DNA from: an uncultured bacterium
Lineage (GTDB): Bacteria > Hydrothermota > Tepidihabitantia > Tepidihabitantales > Tepidihabitantaceae
NCBI GenBank assembly: GCA_937139435.1
Contig: CAKZPX010000090.1
Span: forward strand, 1 to 6,073
Length of the DNA stretch: 6,073 nt
Direction: 5' to 3'
The notes below the pieces were generated by a model. That model was not told where the DNA came from. It was given only the letters and a program-made list of their open reading frames with translations, and ran no database searches. A program made the translations under genes and the position numbers. This document shows, one piece after another, positions 1 to 4,731 of the stretch (the stretch's first letter is position 1; each line of letters begins with the position of its first letter).

Positions 1-871
1 AATCTTTTCCGCCCATCTCCGCCACCACCCGTTTAATCCAGATCTGCCCCGGTGCGGTCTTTCCTGCCGACTCAACAATCTTCAGGCCGACATCACGAGA
101 ACCGGTAAAGGAGATAAACCGGATGCGAGGATGCTCCACGAGGTAATTACCGACACTGCCGCCCGGACCGGTAATAAAGTTGACCACACCGGGGGGCAGC
201 CCGGCCTCTTCCAGACACTCCACAAACAGGGCGGCGATTAAAGGTGAATCGGTCGCAGGTTTAAGGATTACGGTATTGCCACTAACCGCAGCAGCGGTGG
301 TCATTCCCGCCATAATCGCACAGGGAAAATTCCAGGGCGGGATGATTACCCCGACACCCAGCGGTATATAGCGCACCTCCTGGATTTCACCTGGATAAGG
401 TGTGACCCCACAGGGCTGTTCATACCGGATCGCCTCCCGGCTGTAGAATTCAAGAAAGTCAACCGCCTCGGCAAAATCGGCATCCGCCTCCAGCCAGTTC
501 TTCCCGACCTCCAGAATCATCGCCGCATCAAATTCAAACCGGCGCTGACGCATTATCCGCGCTGCGCGTAAGAAAATGGCGGCGCGCTCTATTGCCGGAA
601 CAAATCTCCACTCTTCAAAGGCGCTCTCGGCGGCTTTCAGCGCCGCCTCTGCCTCTTTTACCGTTGCCTTCTGGAAGGTCCCGACCGGCTTTTTGTCTGA
701 TGGGTTAAAGGACTGAAACTTCTCCTTTGTTTTTACTCTTTTATCGCCAATTAGCAGGTCATATTCCGCATCAGACTTTTCTTGCAGTGTTTTAATTGCG
801 GTCCGTAGCCTTTCGGCATTTTCTGGAGCCGAGAAATCAAGATATGGTTCGTTGGCAAACTTTGGTAACAT
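1..871 (-). CDS. pruA: L-glutamate gamma-semialdehyde dehydrogenase (1-pyrroline-5-carboxylate dehydrogenase), 3' end beyond window
   Basis: This aldehyde dehydrogenase should catalyse the NAD(P)+-dependent oxidation of glutamate semialdehyde to glutamate, the second step of cytosolic proline degradation. The visible part encodes 290 residues without a stop and continues past base 1. It opens MLPKFANEPYLDFS, the N-terminus style of the monofunctional Bacillus RocA/Thermus P5CDH type. The family landmarks seen in order are PWNFP (W180, N181; cofactor-binding loop and oxyanion Asn), a GPGGSVG nucleotide-fold loop near residue 230, FTGS (255-258), and AEMGGKD with general-base E285, which matches where that Glu lies in ~515-residue homologs. 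The catalytic Cys, expected about 35 residues later, is outside the window, so catalytic competence cannot be judged. The ATG at 869-871 is chosen because AGGAGG lies five bases upstream. It is not closely coupled to the propeller gene (159-base gap, own promoter candidate). Another ALDH substrate is possible but the N-terminus argues for P5CDH. Confidence 0.92.
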   Translation of the reverse strand, partial: MLPKFANEPYLDFSAPENAERLRTAIKTLQEKSDAEYDLLIGDKRVKTKEKFQSFNPSDKKPVGTFQKATVKEAEAALKAAESAFEEWRFVPAIERAAIFLRAARIMRQRRFEFDAAMILEVGKNWLEADADFAEAVDFLEFYSREAIRYEQPCGVTPYPGEIQEVRYIPLGVGVIIPPWNFPCAIMAGMTTAAAVSGNTVILKPATDSPLIAALFVECLEEAGLPPGVVNFITGPGGSVGNYLVEHPRIRFISFTGSRDVGLKIVESAGKTAPGQIWIKRVVAEMGGKD

Positions 872-876
872 CTTTT

Positions 877-882
877 CCTCCT
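877..882 (-). promoter_or_regulatory. Ribosome binding site of the P5C dehydrogenase gene
   Basis: On the minus strand this reads AGGAGG, a perfect anti-Shine-Dalgarno match, with five bases between it and the ATG at 869-871. It fixes the start codon. Its first two bases fall inside the 3' arm of a small stem-loop. Confidence 0.85.
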
Positions 883-905
883 AACTAATATTTTTGTTCA
901 GTTAG
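881..905 (-). promoter_or_regulatory. Small leader stem-loop touching the ribosome binding site
   Basis: In the minus-strand transcript CTAACT (900-905) can pair with AGTTAG (881-886) across a 13-base AT-rich loop. The 3' arm overlaps the first two bases of the AGGAGG ribosome binding site. The six-pair stem is AU-rich and could form by chance; a role in tuning translation is only an inference. Confidence 0.25.
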
Positions 906-953
906 CCTTTATTACTTTAAAAACTTTTCCCCGCTTCCCTCCTCTACCGAGAA

Positions 954-982
954 AGGATAACCCCTTTGATGGTAAAAGTCAA
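954..982 (-). promoter_or_regulatory. Candidate sigma70 promoter of the P5C dehydrogenase gene
   Basis: The minus strand has TTGACT (977-982, 5/6 match to the -35 consensus), a 17-base spacer, and TATCCT (954-959, 4/6 match to the -10 consensus). Transcription would start near 946-948, giving a leader of about 75 bases. It sits between the stop of the upstream gene (1031) and this gene's start, supporting independent transcription. Confidence 0.55.
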
Positions 983-1030
983 ATCCAGCCAATCCGGCGC
1001 ACCGGGGTGATCTATTGATTGTCCCGGCTG

Positions 1031-3964
1031 TTATCGGTGGAGCACCATTCGGAAGGTGGCGGTGTTGTTGTTATCCTCTATTAAAAGGAGATAAACCCCG
1101 GGGTTGAGTGCGTTAAAGTCCAGGGAAATTGAACCGTTCCGCACTGCCCGACTCTCTTTTTGCCGGAGCCGACCCGCAGCATCAAAGATTTTGATTTCTA
1201 CCGTTGTTCCATCATGAGCGTTAATCCCGGTTATAATTGTACCTGTAGTCAGGTTGGCATTCAGTATCAGACCCCGTGCTGTTTGTTCGGTCTGGTGCGC
1301 CATTGCTTTTCTGGACTCGCCATTTTCCCAATGCCGGTCGGTCGGTGCCAACGAGTAGCGCCAGAACTCAACCGTTTTGTTACCCTTCAGCGCATAGAGC
1401 GCATCGCCCCCAAAAACCATGTCCCCACCGTTTTTTACACGTTTGCTTTTGCCGGTTGAGCCGTATTCTGGTAAAGGTTCCATCTCCTGCCAGGAGTCGC
1501 CATCAATGTAGTAACACCAGAATTCACAGCTGTTTGAACCTTTAAGCACATAGATGTTTCCATCATAATAGACAGCACAGCCACCGTCTTTGAGTTTTAC
1601 CCCCCTGCCAGTTCGACCATAAGCTGGAAGGGGCGCAAGCCGATGCAGTGTGTCCCACTCATTGGTATAAAGATCAAAGCGCCACAACTCGTTAAGCTTC
1701 CCCTTGCCAGCATAAAGGCTGTGGTTCTGATCATAGACAAGAAATGAGCCTGCACCCCATTTGGGTTTGCTGGGAAGTGGTGCCTCGGGCAGGGTGAGCC
1801 ACTGCGTGTCATTGATTGAGTAGCGATAGAACTCATTGCGGTAACCCTTAAGTAAGTACAGGGAGTTGTTTAGAGGAACAAAGGCGATGTCGGAACCGCC
1901 CCGAACCGGTTTGCCCTTACTTCCTGCCGGGATGTCTTCCAGTTTTCTCCAGTCGGTGGTGGTCGGGTCGTAGCGCCAGAACTCTAATGTTTTTGCGCCC
2001 CGAACCAGGTAGAGGAACCCATTGTTATCAGTGACCAGGCAGGCGCCTTTACCCGGGGCTTTGCCGGACGGACCGGTCGGTATTAATGGCAGGGTCACCC
2101 AGTTGTAACTGCCCGGTTGATAATAGTAAAAGTCGCCGGTGCGATTGCCTTTGACACAGTAGATGCGGCCATGGGGATAACTGTAGGCAAGGGCACCGCC
2201 ATCCTTTACCGCCCGCCCGGATGGTGTGAGAGGTACCGATGCGATTTCCAGCCAGCCCCAAGGTCCGGCGATAACCTGAAAATCCTTTGTTATAGAGTTG
2301 TTTATCAGGTTGCCATCATAGGCAACCGTAGCGGAACAGGTTGCAATATGGGGACCGATAGGATAGGGCTTTTGCCAGCTGGAGAAGGTGACGACGGCGG
2401 AATCGCCGGGTTGCATCCCGGTTACGAACACGCTGTCGTAGAACTCATAGGAGCCGGTGCTGCGCCGGATGATAAAATATACCTTTATATTAGCGGCACT
2501 GCTACCGAGGTTTGCCACAACTGCGGCTGGTGTGATGATGCTTGCGGTGTCAACCCGGGTGGCTGGGCTGATGATGCGCAGGCTGGCAACGTCTGGTTGA
2601 ATATACTTAATCAGAATTGCATCATTACCGGTGCCGCTACCACCATAACCCTGTCCGGCGCAATAGACATTACCGGTGCGGTCGACCTTGACGTGCTGGG
2701 CGTAATCCGCACCATTACCCGGGTTGTTGTAAAAGGTGGTCCAGCGGAGGTTGCCAATTGGGTCATAAGATAGGGTGAGGAAGTCATAATTGGAACGATA
2801 ACTGTAGCCGGTGACATAGCAGTTGCCAGCAGTGTCAACCGCAATGTTCCGACCATAATCATAATTGCCACCATTAAACCGCTGCACCCAGCGCATATTG
2901 CCTTCGTTGTCATATTTTATTGTTACAAAATCAGTAACGCCGGAACCCAGCCCGAAGCTATAGCCGGTAACCAAAACATTTCCCCAGCGATCAAGGGTGA
3001 TACCGTAGGCGTAGTCATTGTCATTTCCATCGCCGTTGTACCTTGCCACCCACTCACGGGTACCAGCGGTGGAGTATTTTATTGTCACATAGTCCATGTC
3101 TGCGGTGCCCGTGCCCAGGCTTGCCCCGGTCACATAGCAGTTACCCTGGGCGTCAACCACAATCGCATACGGTTCATCGTTGCCATTACCATCACCGTTA
3201 TAGCGGGCGGTCCATTGCCGCACCCCGTTGGCGTTATATTTGATAGTAAGATAGTCCCGGTTGTTGGCGATACTCCGCCCGGTGACATACACATTGCCTT
3301 GCGGGTCAGTTCCTACCGCAGATGGCCGGTCATTACTGTTAACACCGCTGTTATTATAACGGGTGACCCAGCGTTGGGTACCATCCGGGCTGTATTTTAT
3401 GGTGCAGTAGTCTTCGGCAGAGTCGGCACTGTAGCCGGTTACAATGACGTTGCGCTGGTAATCCAGCGCGATGGCGGTGGCAATATCCGGACCACTGGCA
3501 GGACCGTTATAGAACCGGATCCAGAGCTGATTGCCGCTGGAGTCATATCTTATTGTACAGTAGTCAACACCGGTTGCTGTACTGGCGTAACCGGTAATAT
3601 ATACACTGCCACTGTCGTCAACCGCAATGGCGCTAGCAATGTCTACCCCTCCGGCAGGTCCGTCATATTCCCTTGCCCAGGCAAGGGCGCCATCAGGGCG
3701 GTACTTAAAGACAAGCATGTTGTAATTACCAGAAGGAGAGGTATAACCCGCACAATAGATGTTTCCCATGCGGTCAAGGCACATGGCGCCAATATAGTCA
3801 ACACCGGTAGACACATAACGGCGGACCCAGCCCGTATCAACCTGTGCCGGTGCGGTGGATAGTAAAATAACGGCGAGGAGAAAGGAAATTGCGGAAAGTT
3901 TTGAACTGCACCACCCGTTCTTTAAACACCGAGTTGGCGGCGACAAAACTGCCAGCTCTACCAT
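1031..3964 (-). CDS. Secreted double beta-propeller protein (SBBP repeats, CARDB-like domain, kelch-like repeats, T9SS-like C-terminal domain)
   Basis: This 977-residue protein has no recognised enzymatic motif and is probably extracellular or surface-attached, with a binding or structural role. Residues 22-40 form a hydrophobic core ending in APA before Gln41, a typical signal peptidase I site, after an unusually long 21-residue n-region. Residues 45-454 hold eight SBBP-type repeats with Trp at 46, 96, 148, 199, 251, 305, 359 and 408. Residues 456-564 resemble a CARDB/Ig-like beta sandwich. Residues 568-879 hold six kelch-like repeats (Trp 571, 622, 672, 722, 770, 825; closing Trp 879). A linker (880-896) leads to an 81-residue C-terminal beta domain (VEIKIFDAAGRLRQ, NPGVYLLLI, ending FRMVLHR) like the type IX sorting domain. 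The ATG at 3962-3964 follows AGGAGG at five bases. A perfect-consensus promoter lies about 80 bases upstream. Ligand and partners cannot be read from the sequence. Confidence 0.9.
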   Translation of the reverse strand: MVELAVLSPPTRCLKNGWCSSKLSAISFLLAVILLSTAPAQVDTGWVRRYVSTGVDYIGAMCLDRMGNIYCAGYTSPSGNYNMLVFKYRPDGALAWAREYDGPAGGVDIASAIAVDDSGSVYITGYASTATGVDYCTIRYDSSGNQLWIRFYNGPASGPDIATAIALDYQRNVIVTGYSADSAEDYCTIKYSPDGTQRWVTRYNNSGVNSNDRPSAVGTDPQGNVYVTGRSIANNRDYLTIKYNANGVRQWTARYNGDGNGNDEPYAIVVDAQGNCYVTGASLGTGTADMDYVTIKYSTAGTREWVARYNGDGNDNDYAYGITLDRWGNVLVTGYSFGLGSGVTDFVTIKYDNEGNMRWVQRFNGGNYDYGRNIAVDTAGNCYVTGYSYRSNYDFLTLSYDPIGNLRWTTFYNNPGNGADYAQHVKVDRTGNVYCAGQGYGGSGTGNDAILIKYIQPDVASLRIISPATRVDTASIITPAAVVANLGSSAANIKVYFIIRRSTGSYEFYDSVFVTGMQPGDSAVVTFSSWQKPYPIGPHIATCSATVAYDGNLINNSITKDFQVIAGPWGWLEIASVPLTPSGRAVKDGGALAYSYPHGRIYCVKGNRTGDFYYYQPGSYNWVTLPLIPTGPSGKAPGKGACLVTDNNGFLYLVRGAKTLEFWRYDPTTTDWRKLEDIPAGSKGKPVRGGSDIAFVPLNNSLYLLKGYRNEFYRYSINDTQWLTLPEAPLPSKPKWGAGSFLVYDQNHSLYAGKGKLNELWRFDLYTNEWDTLHRLAPLPAYGRTGRGVKLKDGGCAVYYDGNIYVLKGSNSCEFWCYYIDGDSWQEMEPLPEYGSTGKSKRVKNGGDMVFGGDALYALKGNKTVEFWRYSLAPTDRHWENGESRKAMAHQTEQTARGLILNANLTTGTIITGINAHDGTTVEIKIFDAAGRLRQKESRAVRNGSISLDFNALNPGVYLLLIEDNNNTATFRMVLHR
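1034..1276 (-). other. C-terminal type IX secretion-like sorting domain (residues 897-977)
   Basis: The pattern of a beta strand VEIKIFDAAGRL, a turn, SISLDFNALNPGVYLLLIE and a final strand ending in FRMVLHR fits the C-terminal Por/T9SS type A domain, where an IYDxxGR-like turn and a GxYxxxI strand are hallmarks. The usual proline-rich PNP start is missing (LILNANL instead). In T9SS organisms such a domain directs export across the outer membrane and is removed on the way. Some candidate phyla carry the domain without a well-characterised T9SS, so actual export by T9SS is inferred. Confidence 0.7.
1328..2263 (-). repeat. Six kelch-like repeats (residues 568-879)
   Basis: Six units with Trp-to-Trp spacings of 51, 50, 50, 48, 55 and 54 residues each run from W plus LP-rich turn, through a hydrophobic strand, to a [K/R]-G step (605-606, 655-656, 706-707, 754-755, 808-809, 860-861) followed by an aromatic-rich EFWRY-type strand. 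The phasing fits a six-bladed kelch-type propeller. The canonical kelch Gly-Gly doublet is replaced by Lys/Arg-Gly in all six units. Confidence 0.75.
2273..2599 (-). other. CARDB/Ig-like beta-sandwich domain between the two propellers (residues 456-564)
   Basis: The segment reads PDVASLRIISP, then VVANLGSSAANIKVYFII, YDSVFVTGMQPGDSAVVTF and DGNLINNSITKDFQV. This is the order seen in CARDB-type domains: a strand, an N-x-G-containing strand, a PGDSxxVxF strand and an NN-containing last strand. It probably acts as a spacer between the two propellers. Assignment rests on pattern recognition only. Confidence 0.6.
2603..3832 (-). repeat. Eight tandem SBBP-type beta-propeller repeats (residues 45-454)
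   Basis: Eight units of 49-54 residues share the pattern W-x-x-x-Y-(N/D)-G, then (A/I)-x-x-x-D-x-x-G-N-x-Y-V-T-G-x-S, then D-Y-x-T-I-K-Y-x-x-x-G. Units five and six are the most alike, sharing ARYNGDGN and the VTIKY strand. The DNA of the units has diverged at many codon positions, so the array is old rather than a recent slippage expansion. The unit matches the SBBP (seven-bladed beta-propeller) family, although eight units are counted here. Confidence 0.85.
3845..3964 (-). other. Sec signal peptide (residues 1-40) of the propeller protein
   Basis: Arg/Lys residues at 12, 15 and 22 precede the hydrophobic stretch ISFLLAVILLS (26-36). APA followed by Gln41 fits signal peptidase I cleavage after residue 40. 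No Cys follows the core in a lipobox position, so this is not a lipoprotein. The n-region is longer than usual, but the strong ribosome binding site sits at this ATG and no other in-frame ATG occurs before the hydrophobic core. Confidence 0.7.
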
Positions 3965-3969
3965 TTGCT

Positions 3970-3975
3970 CCTCCT
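3970..3975 (-). promoter_or_regulatory. Ribosome binding site of the propeller protein gene
   Basis: The minus strand reads AAAAGGAGGA here. The AGGAGG core is separated from the ATG at 3962-3964 by five bases, the same spacing as in the dehydrogenase gene, which supports the chosen start. Confidence 0.85.
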
Positions 3976-4043
3976 TTTGTCGTGGTAAAAAATATGACTA
4001 TTCTAACAATTCTATCAGATGTAACCCGAGCCAGAGTTAGATA

Positions 4044-4071
4044 ATTATAATAAAATTATTAGAATTGTCAA
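4044..4071 (-). promoter_or_regulatory. Perfect-consensus sigma70 promoter of the propeller protein gene
   Basis: The minus strand has TTGACA (4066-4071), a 16-base spacer and TATAAT (4044-4049), both hexamers matching the housekeeping consensus exactly. Transcription would begin near 4036-4038, giving a leader of about 73 bases. A 9-base inverted repeat (TAGAATTGT at 4060-4068, ACAATTCTA at 4006-4014) overlaps the -35 box on one side and the leader on the other, centred on the predicted start site. Confidence 0.75.
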
Positions 4072-4460
4072 GGTTTTCTCTATTCTATCCTCCGGCCGAT
4101 TTGAGTATCATTGTAGACACCGCAGGCGTTGTCGGCAGAGCCGTTAATTATCCGGCTAACCAGATGCCAGCGCTACTGGAGAGGCAAATTTTTAATATAT
4201 GATTTCTTTGAGTGCGAGCGTGTTTTGAATTAGTTATGAGCAAGGCGACACCGTAGTGATTAAATGGTTGGCGTTTTCGTTTGCTTTTCACTGCTGATGA
4301 GCAGACTATTTTTAACTCGCCAGCAGAAGCCAAGATGGTACAGGTTGAACCGGTCCAATCCAGCCCATCTAATCTGTTATTGTAGAAAAAAGAGTAGACA
4401 GTAGTTGATTTTTACTACAGAACTTTTGGGCGCATCGGTTAGAGTAAATGGTTTTGTTGT

Positions 4461-4490
4461 TATAACTATATTGATAATCAATGTGTTATA
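4461..4490. repeat. Interrupted AT-rich palindrome (operator-like)
   Basis: The core ATTGAT-A-ATCAAT (4470-4482) is a perfect dyad, flanked by TATAAC (4461-4466) and GTTATA (4485-4490), which are also inverted copies, with three and two unpaired bases between. Such extended dyads are typical of sites for dimeric regulators, but AT-rich DNA produces them by chance more readily. No adjacent regulator gene is visible. Confidence 0.4.
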
Positions 4491-4497
4491 TAATAAT
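4471..4497 (+). promoter_or_regulatory. Weak candidate plus-strand promoter upstream of the terminator
   Basis: TTGATA (4471-4476, 5/6) and AATAAT (4492-4497, 5/6) are separated by 15 bases, which is shorter than optimal. A TATAAT also occurs at 4489-4494 but with no -35 box at a suitable distance. If active, it would give an RNA of about 130 bases ending at the terminator at 4608-4636. The -35 box lies inside the palindrome. Confidence 0.25.
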
Positions 4498-4607
4498 TCC
4501 GGTGCGACAGTATTTTAAATAAACTGGGAACGGTTTTTGCTTATATGAATGAGATGGATGTAGGGAGGCTTTTTGTGGGGGGTGATATGCGTCGCGGCTC
4601 TGCGTCT

Positions 4608-4636
4608 GACCGCCCTGAACGGGCGGTCCTTTTTTT
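4608..4636 (+). terminator. Rho-independent terminator facing the plus strand
   Basis: GACCGCCC and GGGCGGTC form a perfect eight-pair GC-rich stem with the five-base loop TGAAC, followed by C and seven T (4630-4636). On the minus strand the stem is followed by AGACGCAG with no T run, so it cannot be a canonical terminator for the transporter gene that ends at 4732. It therefore marks the end of a plus-strand transcript, yet no plus-strand gene is recognised upstream. Confidence 0.85.
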
Positions 4637-4731
4637 ATGATACTGCATCGGGAATCTAATGAGCGGAAGAGATAAAATTAATCCCCCCTTTGTCTCCGGG
4701 TGCTTATAGAGGAACGTTTGTGCAATGGCGA

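Larger units (their letters stand above)
3965..4731. other. 767-base AT-rich intergenic region without a convincing gene
   Basis: The left 110 bases hold the leader and promoter of the propeller gene. From about 4090 to 4607 no open reading frame with a ribosome binding site and family resemblance was found on either strand, and no tRNA, tmRNA, RNase P, SRP or 6S RNA signature was recognised. Base composition is unlike the genes: only 18 of 60 bases in 4021-4080 and 13 of 60 in 4441-4500 are G or C, against about two thirds in 4741-4800. The right part carries an interrupted palindrome and a plus-strand terminator. It could be a non-coding RNA locus, a decayed gene or plain spacer. Confidence 0.7.

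Noticed and set aside
985..1030. Inverted repeats after the propeller gene stop (CCGGG/CCCGG and CAGCC/GGCTG)
   Set aside because: Stems are about five pairs with long loops and no T run follows on the minus strand, so a rho-independent terminator is not supported.
2117..2773. 218-codon open frame on the plus strand
   Set aside because: It lies wholly antisense to the propeller gene, has no ribosome binding site of note, and its translation (rich in G, V, I and T) is a by-product of the repeat coding bias on the other strand.
3215..3862. 215-codon open frame on the plus strand
   Set aside because: It is antisense to the SBBP repeats. Its repetitive pattern mirrors the repeats on the minus strand and it resembles no known family.
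4291..4315. CTGCT-GATG-AGCAG hairpin followed by a short T run on the plus strand
   Set aside because: Only five pairs, and the T run is separated from the stem and interrupted. Too weak for a terminator call.
4148..4333. 61-codon minus-strand frame in the intergenic region
   Set aside because: It starts with TTG, has no ribosome binding site, and the translation shows no recognisable domain.
4264..4404. 46-codon plus-strand frame starting MVGVFVCFSLLMSRLFL, with a hydrophobic start and a basic tail
   Set aside because: No ribosome binding site at a usable distance before the ATG, and it is followed by more than 200 bases before the terminator. It resembles a small membrane peptide but the support is too weak to call it a gene.
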